A stretch of 24,155 bases of DNA from an uncultured Hungatella sp. (GTDB lineage Bacteria; Bacillota; Clostridia; Lachnospirales; Lachnospiraceae). Below, piece by piece: positions 5,180 to 12,475 of the stretch. Every line of letters starts with the position of its first letter. The first letter of the stretch is position 1. The stretch is taken from assembly GCA_910586845.1 (NCBI GenBank), contig CAJUJV010000001.1, positions 37,812-61,966 of the forward strand. Direction: 5' to 3'. The translations under genes were made by a program, and so were the position numbers. The notes under the pieces were generated by a model. It worked only from the letters and a program-made list of their open reading frames with translations, was not told where the DNA came from and did no database searches.

Positions 5180-6296
5180 AGATATGCTCCCCCAAAGGTA
5201 AAGTAAATGTAAATTCCGCGCCGTCTGGATGATTGGCGACGGAGATCTGTCCGTGATGGGCATTGATAATGGTCCTGCAGATAGACAGCCCGATTCCCAT
5301 GCCCTTATGGGAATCACTGCTGCGATTCTGAGTGGAAGTGTATCCGTCAAACAGGGTATCCAGAGAATCGGGGTCAATGCCGCGGCCGTAATCCCGTATC
5401 CGGAACCAGACCAGACGGCTGTCTGCGGATACGGTCAGAAGGATAGGAGTAGCGGAGCCGCTGTGGTACACCGCATTTTCCAGGAGGTTGATCAGCACCT
5501 GTTCGATGAGAGTGGCATCCATGGGCACCATGATAAGGTCGTCAGGGATCCGAACCTGGACTTTGGAGTCAGGGATCCGTTTGTGCAGGCGCTGCAGAGC
5601 CGAGGAGACCACTTCCTCAAGGGGCTCCAGGGAAGTGGTGACACCGGCGGTCCGGTCGTTGATTCTGGTGACGGACAGGAGATTTTCCACCATATGAAGG
5701 AGCCACTGGGCCTCGTCGGCGATGGCTTCCACCAGGTCGGCTCTGTCGCTGTCCGTCATCTGGGAACCCTGCTCCAGGTAGGAAGAGGCGGCTCCCAGGA
5801 TCCCTGTAAGGGGAGTGCGCAGGTCGTGAGAAATAGCCCGCAGCAGATTGGCCCTCATCTTCTCTTTCTCGGCCTCCATGAGCATGTGCTCCCGCTCTTT
5901 GAGAACCCGGGTCTGGTCCTTTAAATGAGTGGTGAGAGTGCTGGTAAGGGAAGAGATCAGCAGCATCCCCAGAAAAGTCAGAGGATAACCATCCCGTGTA
6001 AAGTTCAGCGCCATGTACGGATAGGTAAAGACCATGTTGATCAGGATGACGCTGATGACAGAAGCCATCATGCCGGGGATGTAGCCTTCCGTATTCTGAG
6101 CGATGAGGACCGTGGCCAGAACGTAGAGGATGGCTACATTAGCAGTATTGTGGGACAGCAGGAAGAAACCGGATGCCAGCAGTGTGGCGACGGTCATGCA
6201 GAACAGGGAGACCGCCACATCGCGGCAGAGGACGGACCGGCCGCAAAACGGTTCGTGATGGAGGCGGGAGTTCCGTTTAAACCAGCTCATCATCAT
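5148..6296 (-). CDS. KdpD-like sensor histidine kinase lacking the N-terminal KdpD/Usp domains
   Basis: Four closely spaced membrane segments (about residues 25-125) match the DUF4118 module of KdpD. They are followed by a coiled linker, the HisKA box AISHDLRTPLTG with H157, an N-box INLLENAVYHS, and G boxes GRGID and GMGIGLSIC. At 382 residues it corresponds only to the C-terminal half of a full KdpD (~900 residues); the universal-stress and KdpD N-terminal domains are absent. Three consecutive ATG codons lie at the start, and 6296 is the first with a purine-rich RBS upstream. It overlaps the carboxypeptidase gene by 20 bp. Partner of the regulator immediately downstream. The operon context hints at envelope sensing rather than potassium, which is inference. 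Confidence 0.87.
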   Translation of the reverse strand: MMMSWFKRNSRLHHEPFCGRSVLCRDVAVSLFCMTVATLLASGFFLLSHNTANVAILYVLATVLIAQNTEGYIPGMMASVISVILINMVFTYPYMALNFTRDGYPLTFLGMLLISSLTSTLTTHLKDQTRVLKEREHMLMEAEKEKMRANLLRAISHDLRTPLTGILGAASSYLEQGSQMTDSDRADLVEAIADEAQWLLHMVENLLSVTRINDRTAGVTTSLEPLEEVVSSALQRLHKRIPDSKVQVRIPDDLIMVPMDATLIEQVLINLLENAVYHSGSATPILLTVSADSRLVWFRIRDYGRGIDPDSLDTLFDGYTSTQNRSSDSHKGMGIGLSICRTIINAHHGQISVANHPDGAEFTFTLPLGEHIYESEIDRSDH

Positions 6297-7890
6297 GATA
6301 CCTTCTGAGGCGGGAGCCACGTTTCTGAGCAGCCATGGAGCGGCGTCTCTGGACCATGGAGTCGAATTCGTCAGGAGTTATGCCTGCCTGCTCCAGACGT
6401 TCCAGACGTCTCTGACGGCGCAGAATCCGGTCCTCCTCTTCTTTCTTTCTGGAGTGAATGACAAAGATGATCCCTGCGGCTGACAGAAGGAGGATCCCCG
6501 CCCCACAGCCGGCGATCAGGTACACGAAACGGGGAATACCCGGGGTCCCTGTAAGGGAGGCAGCCTCCGTGGGATCGGTCTCGTCGGACAGAGGAGCCGG
6601 CTGGCCTTCCCAGGAGGCGGGAGCCGGAAGAACTGCCTGGTCTCCGGAAGCTTCACTCAGAGAAACGTCATCGCTGCCGGTCTCCTGTCCGGACAGATTC
6701 TCCGGGTCTGTCTGTGCCGGCGATTCGGCCAGGGAGGAGACCTGAGCCGGAAGCATGACCTGATCCGGGGAGACGGCTGTGACAATCAGGTAGGTGAAAC
6801 CGATAGGCCGTTCGTCCCAGTAATACTGAACGCGGGCAATAGAGCCTGCCGGATCCTGATCTGTCAGATCATAGGACAGACGGGAGGTTATGGAGCTGTA
6901 TACCGCATCTTTTGGGATAGTGATCTTCATGGAGGGATCCAGCTCCAGGCCGGACAGGCCTGTAGGGGAAAGGCCTCCGATGGTCATGTCGTTGTCAATG
7001 GAGGTAAAATCCTTGTCAAAATCCGCGGCAGGAACCGTAAGAAAATTTCTGAAGCCGAAATTCAGCATGGTTTTGGTGTCCGAGTAATGGGTTGAGTGTC
7101 CGTTGAGGACCACGGCAACCAGGTTCATGCCATCCCGGCTGGCGAAAGTAACCAGAGTGTTGCCTGCCAGGGAAGTGTAGCCGGTCTTGCCGCCCAGGGC
7201 GCCGCTGTAGTATTCCGGCATGTTTTTCTTGATCATCTTGTGGCCCGGATAGATGGTGAGCCCCTCCTTGTTCCGCTTGGTGACGGGGAGATCGTAGTAA
7301 AGTGTGGAATCGATCTCCATAAACGTGGGATTCTCAAGGGCGGCCCGGCCGATCAGGGCCATATCATAGGCGGAGGTATAGTGGTTCGGGTCATTGAGTC
7401 CGCTGGGGTTGGCAAAATGGGAGTCCTGACAGCCCAGAGAGGCAGCCCTGACATTCATCAGCTCCGCAAAACTTTCCGTAGTGCCGGCCACATGCTCTGC
7501 CAGAGCGTTGGCAGCCTCGTTGGCAGACTTTAAGAGCAGGGCATAGAGACAGTCCCGGACGCTGAGGACGTCGCCCTCATCCAGTCCGGCGCTGCTGCTC
7601 CCGGATTCCACATTGTATACCGCATTGTGGGAGAAGGTCACCATCTCGTCCAGGTCACACCGCTCGATGACGATTAGGGCGGTGAGGATCTTGGTAATAC
7701 TGGCCGGATAGTAGGCCGTGTGAATATTTTTTCCGAATATAACGGTTCCTGTGTCCGCATCCATGACAATGCCGCCCTCGGCCTGGATGGAGATGTTTTC
7801 AGGCCAGAGAGGCGCTGCAGCCTGTACCCGGAAAGGAAACAGACCTGCAAGTAAGACAACGGACAGGATCAGTGATAATAATCGCTTCAT
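6277..7890 (-). CDS. D-alanyl-D-alanine carboxypeptidase (PBP5/DacF type)
   Basis: The enzyme trims the terminal D-Ala from peptidoglycan pentapeptides outside the cell. The start at 7890 puts a signal peptide (MKRLLSLILS...VQA) first. The three penicillin-binding motifs follow in order: SITK (S64 nucleophile, K67), SAN (122-124) and KTG (235-237). At 537 residues it is longer than usual; the extra C-terminal part is a Pro/Ser/Asp-rich linker, a membrane helix at about 452-477 and a charged ~60-residue cytoplasmic tail with RRQRRLERLEQ. Typical DacA/DacF proteins end in an amphipathic anchor, so the true transmembrane segment plus tail is noteworthy. It is second in the operon, 5 nt after the DUF1461 gene. 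Confidence 0.92.
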   Translation of the reverse strand: MKRLLSLILSVVLLAGLFPFRVQAAAPLWPENISIQAEGGIVMDADTGTVIFGKNIHTAYYPASITKILTALIVIERCDLDEMVTFSHNAVYNVESGSSSAGLDEGDVLSVRDCLYALLLKSANEAANALAEHVAGTTESFAELMNVRAASLGCQDSHFANPSGLNDPNHYTSAYDMALIGRAALENPTFMEIDSTLYYDLPVTKRNKEGLTIYPGHKMIKKNMPEYYSGALGGKTGYTSLAGNTLVTFASRDGMNLVAVVLNGHSTHYSDTKTMLNFGFRNFLTVPAADFDKDFTSIDNDMTIGGLSPTGLSGLELDPSMKITIPKDAVYSSITSRLSYDLTDQDPAGSIARVQYYWDERPIGFTYLIVTAVSPDQVMLPAQVSSLAESPAQTDPENLSGQETGSDDVSLSEASGDQAVLPAPASWEGQPAPLSDETDPTEAASLTGTPGIPRFVYLIAGCGAGILLLSAAGIIFVIHSRKKEEEDRILRRQRRLERLEQAGITPDEFDSMVQRRRSMAAQKRGSRLRRYHDDELV

Positions 7891-7895
7891 ATCAG

Positions 7896-8597
7896 TCACG
7901 CTCCGTCTGTCCCGGCCTTCCGGTTCCTGAGAAGCAGGAAAAGGCACAGGAGAAAGATAATCAGTACCGGGATAGCAAACACCAGGGCGATCCGGCCCGC
8001 GGTGTCCATAAAAAAGGGCTCCGGCACAATATTGATCAGCAGGTCTGTCTCAGGATCCAGGATCCACAGGTCATTGTCAAAAAAGATCTGATGGAAAATG
8101 ATAAAATACCTGGTGAAATCTGTGGAGATCAATGCAGCCAGCCCGCATATAAGTGCAAAAAACAGTCCGGTCCCCCCGCACACGGCCCCGGGAAGTACAC
8201 GGCGGATCCGGGCTTTGAGAAGTACCAGCAGGAGCAGGCACATTAAGGCAGCCGCGATACAGATGCGGCGTACCATAAGTCCGCCCAGAAAAAGGCCTCT
8301 CACATCCTCCATGTGAGCGATCTCCCGGTCGTTGAAAAATTCTCTGGGGTGTCCGTCCACCACAGTGGGAACATGAAGATCATCCCTCCGGCCTCTTAGA
8401 TAGGCCATCATCTCCCGGGTCACATCCAGCAGATCCTCCATCTCCATGGAGACAACTTCAGTCACCTGGTATCTGGCATATTCCTTCTCGTAGTAGCCCG
8501 GAGTCCAGTAGGTCACTGCCTCAACGGAAGTAATAAGCAGTACGGTCATGAGGCAGAAGGCAAACACGATCCCGAGGCAATAGTGGATATATTTCAT
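7896..8597 (-). CDS. DUF1461 / TIGR01906 integral membrane protein
   Basis: This 233-residue protein has four predicted membrane helices (about 5-26, 108-128, 137-158, 201-223). A large outside loop after the first helix carries the family signature FFNDREIAHMEDV (87-99). FHQIFFDNDLWIL (168-180) is the second conserved block. The family's activity is unknown; it is common in Firmicutes. First gene of the four-gene minus-strand operon, with an AGAGGG ribosome binding site and a promoter at 8637-8665. Confidence 0.88.
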   Translation of the reverse strand: MKYIHYCLGIVFAFCLMTVLLITSVEAVTYWTPGYYEKEYARYQVTEVVSMEMEDLLDVTREMMAYLRGRRDDLHVPTVVDGHPREFFNDREIAHMEDVRGLFLGGLMVRRICIAAALMCLLLLVLLKARIRRVLPGAVCGGTGLFFALICGLAALISTDFTRYFIIFHQIFFDNDLWILDPETDLLINIVPEPFFMDTAGRIALVFAIPVLIIFLLCLFLLLRNRKAGTDGA

Positions 8598-8636
8598 AAA
8601 AGAACCCTCTTTTCTTTCTTTCCTGTCAGATACAGT

Positions 8637-8665
8637 ATTATATTATAATATGAAGGATGAGACAA
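8637..8665 (-). promoter_or_regulatory. Promoter of the DUF1461-dac-kdpDE-like operon
   Basis: Reading the minus strand: TTGTCT (8665-8660), 17 nt, TATAAT (8642-8637), about 40 nt before the first start codon. Confidence 0.65.
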
Positions 8666-8677
8666 GTGGTAAGAGGC

Positions 8678-8723
8678 AAAAAGATGCACAACAGGCAGGG
8701 AAAACGGCGGTTCCCTGCCTGTT
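8678..8723 (-). terminator. Rho-independent terminator of the SH3b gene
   Basis: A perfect 13-bp stem AACAGGCAGGGAA/TTCCCTGCCTGTT (8690-8702 with 8711-8723) lies just after the stop codon. On the minus strand it is followed within 7 nt by TTTTT (8682-8678). Confidence 0.8.
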
Positions 8724-8732
8724 ACAGGAGCT

Positions 8733-9695
8733 TTAATCGTGAATCAGATACTGACTGGACACATAGGCCTGTACGCCGTTGTAGTTGATTATGGTCCACT
8801 CATCGTCATAATCTTCTACATAATCCACGATGGTGCCGATCTCCAGGACAGTCAGGATCTCTCCTGCGGTAGACGGTTCCGAGCGGACGTTGAGGGCGCT
8901 GGAAGTCTTATAGACAGGGGCAGGGGTGGTATCAGCCATAGTCTCCGCAGGGGGAGTCGTGGTGGGAGCCACGGTCTCCGGCAGGGTGGTCTCCACAGGA
9001 AGGGAGGAGGAAGAGGAAGTCTCATCTTCTTCCGGCTTTTTGGGAGTGATGAGGCGGACGGTCAGCGCGATGACCAGCACCACTGCCAGAAGGAGACCGA
9101 GGCGGATCAGATCCACAGGAGTGAGAGAGAATCCGCTGGGCTTAGGCCGTCTGCGGCTTCGGTTTCCCTGACTTTTGGAGTTTCTGGAGCCGGAACTGCG
9201 CCGGCCGGAATTTCTGGAAGAATTCCGCCCTGCGGAGGATCTGGCCCTGGGATCCCGGGTACCCTGTCTGCCGGAACCGGAGGAGCCTCCTCTGGGAGCC
9301 GGGCCTCCGGCGGCGGGCCCGCCGCCGGAACGGCCTTTTTTGTAATCATTGGCAAAGGTGTAGACCTCCTGGGACAGAAGATGATAGGCCTGATTGGCAT
9401 CATAGCCGTTATCGTTGCCCTCGTGGACTGCTTTGTTGCCCAGCATGCGGATCTTGTGATAGTGCTCGCAGGTGGTCTTGCTGATCCACTCGCTTTCATA
9501 GAGGGTATCGATGGAGGAAGCCAGATCTTCCTCTGAAAATGATGCCGCGTTGCACAGATAATCAACCATCAGTTCGAGAACCTGACGGGATTTTACCATA
9601 GAGAGGTTGTATTTTTTCTGGGTGATCAGCATCTCGGCATCTTTCACGCCCTGCCGTATCTTATCCCAGGTATTCGCAATATCTGATACTGCCAT
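8733..9695 (-). CDS. Membrane protein with DUF4145-like N-terminus and C-terminal SH3b domain
   Basis: Three parts can be seen in 320 residues. Residues 1-120 are a helical domain resembling DUF4145 (MLGNKAVHEGNDNGYDA). Residues 121-190 are low-complexity Gly/Ser/Arg, followed by a membrane helix at about 195-215. A Thr/Pro-rich linker leads to an SH3b domain (262-320) with the signature ALNVRSEPS. The expected topology is an inside N-terminus and an SH3b domain facing the cell wall. Such SH3b domains usually bind peptidoglycan. AAGGAGG precedes the start, and it appears to be a single-gene unit with its own terminator. The exact role is unknown. Confidence 0.8.
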   Translation of the reverse strand: MAVSDIANTWDKIRQGVKDAEMLITQKKYNLSMVKSRQVLELMVDYLCNAASFSEEDLASSIDTLYESEWISKTTCEHYHKIRMLGNKAVHEGNDNGYDANQAYHLLSQEVYTFANDYKKGRSGGGPAAGGPAPRGGSSGSGRQGTRDPRARSSAGRNSSRNSGRRSSGSRNSKSQGNRSRRRPKPSGFSLTPVDLIRLGLLLAVVLVIALTVRLITPKKPEEDETSSSSSLPVETTLPETVAPTTTPPAETMADTTPAPVYKTSSALNVRSEPSTAGEILTVLEIGTIVDYVEDYDDEWTIINYNGVQAYVSSQYLIHD

Positions 9696-9819
9696 AGAGT
9701 CCTCCTTTGTAGATCAAAAATGAACCGTGCTATCCATATGTACCATTATACTAGTTTTCGACAGTTTATGCACGCACTATTTTACATTGTAAGAAAAAAT
9801 AAAACAATAAAAGAGAAAC

Positions 9820-9848
9820 TTGAAAAGATCATGACCGGATGATAGAAT
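9820..9848 (+). promoter_or_regulatory. Promoter of the trmB-trxA operon
   Basis: TTGAAA (9820-9825), a 17-nt spacer and TAGAAT (9843-9848), 35 bp before the trmB start. The rest of the 188-bp divergent gap is AT-rich. On the minus strand a TATAAT near 9747-9752 may serve the SH3b gene, but its -35 is poor. Confidence 0.65.
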
Positions 9849-9883
9849 GATAAGACAAAAGAATTTCCGGAGGAGGAACAGCT

Positions 9884-10552
9884 ATGAGATTGCGTCATAT
9901 CCCAGGGGCGGAGGAACAGATTGGGGAGAGTCCCTATGTGATCCAGGAGCCCCGGGAGTACAGAGGCCGGTGGGCGGAGCTTTTCGGCAACGGGAACCCT
10001 GTCCGCATCGAAGTGGGGATGGGAAAGGGGAGATTCCTCATGGAACTTGCCGCAGCCAATCCGGGTATCAACTATGTGGGGATCGAGATGTATTCCACCG
10101 TCCTTTTAAAGGCTATCCGGAAGCGGGAGAATTTAAACCTGCCCAATCTGTGGTTCCTTCGGGTGGATGCCAGGACTCTGGCGGACATCTTCGGACCGGA
10201 AGAGGTGGACAGGATCTATCTGAATTTTTCCGATCCCTGGCCCAAGGACCGCCATGCCAAAAGGCGCCTTACCTCCCCGGAATTTCTGGCAGTTTATCAC
10301 AAGATTCTGAAGTACGACGGGGTTCTGGAGTTTAAGACAGACAACCGGGAGCTGTTCGATTACTCCCTGGAGTCGGTTCCCGCGGCCGGCTGGAGGATAC
10401 AGATGTATACCTTTGATCTTCATCACAGCCCCTATGCAGAGGGGAACGTCATGACCGAATACGAGATGAAGTTCTCCGCAGAAGGGAAACCTGTGTGCAA
10501 ACTGGTGGCGGACAGGGCAAAGCCTGAAGAAAGCTCCCGGACACCGGAATAG
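9884..10552 (+). CDS. trmB: tRNA (guanine-46-N7)-methyltransferase TrmB
   Basis: The enzyme transfers a methyl group from S-adenosylmethionine to G46 in the tRNA variable loop. In 222 residues, the SAM-binding loop is IEVGMGKGRFL (42-52), followed by VGIEMY (65-70) and the family signature NFSDPWPKDRHAKRR (114-128); a TDN motif follows near 152. GGAGGAGG lies just before the ATG. It heads a small plus-strand operon with the 46-codon gene and trxA. Confidence 0.97.
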   Translation: MRLRHIPGAEEQIGESPYVIQEPREYRGRWAELFGNGNPVRIEVGMGKGRFLMELAAANPGINYVGIEMYSTVLLKAIRKRENLNLPNLWFLRVDARTLADIFGPEEVDRIYLNFSDPWPKDRHAKRRLTSPEFLAVYHKILKYDGVLEFKTDNRELFDYSLESVPAAGWRIQMYTFDLHHSPYAEGNVMTEYEMKFSAEGKPVCKLVADRAKPEESSRTPE

Positions 10553-10603
10553 AAAGACAGAATCTGCGTATCTTATTAGAAAACGGATATGGGGTGAAGA
10601 CCC

Positions 10604-10744
10604 ATGGCTGTGAAAGATACCATTATCAAGAAACTGCAGCAGGCCACCTGTGACAAGACAGAACTCAACAGACAGATCGTCAGATGGCAGAAATCTTTAA
10701 AAGAAGCCGAGAAAGCCTTAAAGGACGGCGGCAAGAAAAAATAA
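10604..10744 (+). CDS. Small basic protein, 46 residues
   Basis: The short ORF begins MAVKDTIIKKLQQATCDKTE and ends KALKDGGKKK, with GGGGTGA upstream of the ATG. The composition is highly charged and helical. It lies 51 nt after trmB and 24 nt before trxA, on the same strand and with codon use like its neighbours, so it is probably a real small gene of this operon. Function unknown. Confidence 0.6.
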   Translation: MAVKDTIIKKLQQATCDKTELNRQIVRWQKSLKEAEKALKDGGKKK

Positions 10745-10768
10745 CCTGGAAGGGAAGGAGAGAACAAG

Positions 10769-11086
10769 ATGGCATTGAAACTGACAACCAATAATTTTGA
10801 AACAGAGGTGTACCAGTCCGACATACCGGTACTGGTGGATTTTTATGCGGACTGGTGCGGCCCCTGTAAGGCCATGGCTCCGGTGGTGGATGCCCTGGCC
10901 GGCGAATATGAGGGCAAGGCCAAGGTGGGCAAGATCAATACGGATGAAAATCAGGATGTGGCCATGGAGTACGGCGTCATGTCCATCCCTACATTTATCG
11001 TGTTCAAAGGCGGAAAAGCCGTGAAGAAGATGATCGGGATGCAGGATAAGAGGACGCTGGTGGCGGCTCTGGAGGAAGCTCTGTAA
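10769..11086 (+). CDS. trxA: Thioredoxin
   Basis: This 105-residue cytoplasmic disulfide reductase carries the active-site motif WCGPC (29-33) and the cis-proline loop MSIPT (P74); length and order match the TrxA family exactly. The ribosome binding site AAGGGAAGGAGAG precedes the start. No thioredoxin reductase gene is adjacent. A large inverted repeat follows the stop codon. Confidence 0.96.
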   Translation: MALKLTTNNFETEVYQSDIPVLVDFYADWCGPCKAMAPVVDALAGEYEGKAKVGKINTDENQDVAMEYGVMSIPTFIVFKGGKAVKKMIGMQDKRTLVAALEEAL

Positions 11087-11124
11087 AGAGCAGACGAAAG
11101 TCCTCTGCCGAAACGAGATATATC

Positions 11125-11222
11125 TGCGATTCACAGCCTCTTTGCGAACATGTGAAAACCACCAGTTTCGCTGTCTGCCGCCTTTTTGCGGTTTTCCGTT
11201 TTGGCTGTGGCTGTGAATCGCA
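11125..11222. repeat. 98-bp inverted-repeat element after trxA
   Basis: Perfect 14-bp terminal inverted repeats TGCGATTCACAGCC (11125-11138) and its complement (11209-11222) enclose a nested pair GAAAACC/GGTTTTC (11154-11160 with 11190-11196) and CCGC/GCGG around CTTTTT. No target-site duplication is visible. It may be the trxA 3' structure or a small MITE-like element. The rest of the gap to the tRNA also holds a perfect hairpin AAATTCTC/GAGAATTT (11236-11255). Confidence 0.55.
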
Positions 11223-11266
11223 ACAGAACAGACTAAAATTCTCATAGGAGAATTTGTAAAAAATGG

Positions 11267-11295
11267 TTGACAAGCCCTGAGTGATGCGTTATAAT
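11267..11295 (+). promoter_or_regulatory. Promoter of tRNA-Lys 1
   Basis: Full consensus TTGACA (11267-11272), 17 nt, TATAAT (11290-11295), as expected for a stable-RNA gene. Confidence 0.85.
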
Positions 11296-11332
11296 GCCTT
11301 ACGTGTCTTACAGGACATTATATATTAGAAAA

Positions 11333-11405
11333 GCGCCTTTAGCTCAGTTGGTAGAGCAGTAGACTCTTAATCTATTTGTCCAGGGTTCGAGTCCCTGAAG
11401 GCGCA
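11333..11405 (+). tRNA. tRNA-Lys (anticodon CTT), copy 1
   Basis: The acceptor stem is GCGCCTT/AAGGCGC, the D-arm AGCTCAGTTGGTAGAGC, the anticodon loop CTCTTAA with anticodon CTT (reads AAG), and the T-arm GGGTTCGAGTCCC. It is 73 nt with discriminator A. CCA is not encoded. The sequence is identical to copy 2 at 11957. Confidence 0.96.
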
Positions 11406-11436
11406 GGTAAAGTACTGGTTTTGATGATAACAGCAT

Positions 11437-11458
11437 GCATCGGGGCCGGTGCTTTTTT
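11437..11458 (+). terminator. Terminator of tRNA-Lys 1
   Basis: Stem GCATCG/CGGTGC (one T.G pair), loop GGGC, followed by six T. The same terminator follows tRNA copy 2. Confidence 0.85.
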
Positions 11459-11470
11459 GTTGCGGGAAAC

Positions 11471-11499
11471 TTGTAATCACTGCCCGGAGATGTTATAAT
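11471..11499 (+). promoter_or_regulatory. Promoter of the truncated ROK gene
   Basis: TTGTAA (11471-11476), 17 nt, TATAAT (11494-11499), 41 bp before the ATG. A GAAAGGG ribosome binding site follows, so the shortened gene may still be expressed. Confidence 0.6.
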
Positions 11500-11540
11500 T
11501 CAACCAGAAAATACAGCATTTAAAGAAAGGGCGGGTTAAG

Positions 11541-11918
11541 ATGGAAGAAGGACTGCGGGAGAGAAAGTATCTTTGTCTTGACGTGGGAGGAACCAGTATA
11601 AAATACGCGGTGTGCCGGGAAGACGGGGATATCCTGTCGTCAGGCACCGCAAAAGTGGGGAAGACTCTGGAGGAATTTCTTCATTACATGGCCATAGGCT
11701 GTGTCAATGTCCAGTTTGCCTATGATCCGGAGATCATCGCCATAGGAGGCGGTATCAGTGCGGATCCATGGATCATCGAAGAGATCGGCAGGACTTACAG
11801 AGAGTTGGTGAAGGGTCAGCAGATGGAATATCTATTGCCCAGGATCGTGGCCTGCGAGAAGGGCAATGACGCTAATCTGCTGGGAGCATTAAAATATTTT
11901 TTTAAATTATATCCTTGA
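11541..11918 (+). CDS. ROK-family protein with a large internal deletion
   Basis: ROK sugar kinases and regulators are ~290-300 residues; this one is 125. The N-terminus keeps the ATP-phosphate loop YLCLDVGGTSIKYAV. Immediately after residue ~45 the sequence jumps to the C-terminal part (YDPEIIAIGGGIS, then NDANLLGALKYF). The middle ~170 residues are missing in frame, including the catalytic Asp and the zinc/His motifs. It cannot be an active glucokinase. It is either a decaying remnant or a small protein kept for another use. The stop TGA (11916-11918) lies within the -35 hexamer of tRNA-Lys 2. It is bracketed by two identical tRNA genes, a place where recombination is likely. Confidence 0.75.
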   Translation: MEEGLRERKYLCLDVGGTSIKYAVCREDGDILSSGTAKVGKTLEEFLHYMAIGCVNVQFAYDPEIIAIGGGISADPWIIEEIGRTYRELVKGQQMEYLLPRIVACEKGNDANLLGALKYFFKLYP

Positions 11919-11943
11919 CAATTACGATTGTTGGCCTTACAAT
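11915..11943 (+). promoter_or_regulatory. Promoter of tRNA-Lys 2
   Basis: TTGACA (11915-11920), 17 nt, TACAAT (11938-11943). The -35 overlaps the stop codon of the preceding ROK remnant. Confidence 0.75.
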
Positions 11944-11956
11944 AATAAAGGTCAAA

Positions 11957-12029
11957 GCGCCTTTAGCTCAGTTGGTAGAGCAGTAGACTCTTAATCTATT
12001 TGTCCAGGGTTCGAGTCCCTGAAGGCGCA
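11957..12029 (+). tRNA. tRNA-Lys (anticodon CTT), copy 2
   Basis: Its 73 nt are identical to copy 1. The similarity continues ~65 nt downstream through the terminator, but not upstream, which marks the extent of the duplication. Confidence 0.96.
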
Positions 12030-12057
12030 GGCGAAGTACTGGTTTTGATGACGGAAA

Positions 12058-12079
12058 GCATCGGGGCCGGTGCTTTTTT
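12058..12079 (+). terminator. Terminator of tRNA-Lys 2
   Basis: Stem GCATCG/CGGTGC, loop GGGC and six T, as at copy 1. Its T-run forms one end of a 16-bp inverted repeat, TTTTTGTTTCATAGGA (12075-12090) with its complement at 12098-12113. Confidence 0.85.
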
Positions 12080-12113
12080 GTTTCATAGGAAATTGCGTCC
12101 TATGAAACAAAAA
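12075..12113. repeat. 16-bp inverted repeat
   Basis: Perfect inverted repeat with a 7-nt loop (AATTGCG). It fuses with the tRNA terminator T-tract. A T-run on one side and an A-run on the other make it look like a bidirectional terminator or transcriptional insulator ahead of the TM1266-family gene. Confidence 0.6.
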
Positions 12114-12171
12114 CGCTCCGCTTAGGATGCGCACTACGCGCAAGGGAGAATGTTTTTGTGAAGGGGAGATC

Positions 12172-12441
12172 ATGGGACAGGATACAAGGATCGCCGTCAT
12201 CGGCATCATCATAGAGGACAAGAAGGCAGTGGAGGAAGTGAACCGGCTGCTCCACCAGTACGGTGAGTTTATTATCGGCCGCATGGGACTGCCCTATGAA
12301 AAGAAAGGGGTCAGCATCATCAGTATCGTCATCGATGCACCCATGGACAAGATCAGCGCCCTGTCGGGGAAGCTGGGAAGGCTGCCGGGAGTTTCCGCCA
12401 AGGCACTGTTTTCAAGATCAGGAACAGGGAAAGAGACATGA
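12172..12441 (+). CDS. TM1266-family iron-only hydrogenase system putative regulator
   Basis: This 89-residue ACT-like/NikR-C-like protein begins MGQDTRIAVIGIIIEDK and contains RMGLPYEKKGVSIISIVIDAP, both characteristic of the TM1266 (TIGR03959) family. GGGGAG before ATG 12172 sets this start rather than the one 45 bp earlier. Members are usually found beside hydrogenase maturation genes hydE/hydF/hydG; none is here. Its biochemical role is not established. The stop codon lies in the loop of the downstream terminator. Confidence 0.85.
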   Translation: MGQDTRIAVIGIIIEDKKAVEEVNRLLHQYGEFIIGRMGLPYEKKGVSIISIVIDAPMDKISALSGKLGRLPGVSAKALFSRSGTGKET

Positions 12442-12470
12442 GACATGTGTCCTTTCCCTGTTTTATTTTT
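12425..12470 (+). terminator. Terminator of the TM1266-family gene
   Basis: CAGGGAAAG plus GACA pairs with TGTC plus CTTTCCCTG (13 bp with one bulged A), followed by TTTTATTTTT. It separates this gene from the convergent EAL gene. Confidence 0.8.
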
Positions 12471-12475
12471 CACTT

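Noticed and set aside
9107..9565. Long minus-strand ORF in the SH3b gene and similar long antisense frames (e.g. 5229-5924, 14674-15450, 20607-21443)
   Set aside because: They are shadows of well-supported genes, with low-complexity products and no ribosome binding sites.
11125..11222. Insertion-sequence remnant
   Set aside because: No transposase coding and no target-site duplication; kept only as an inverted-repeat element.
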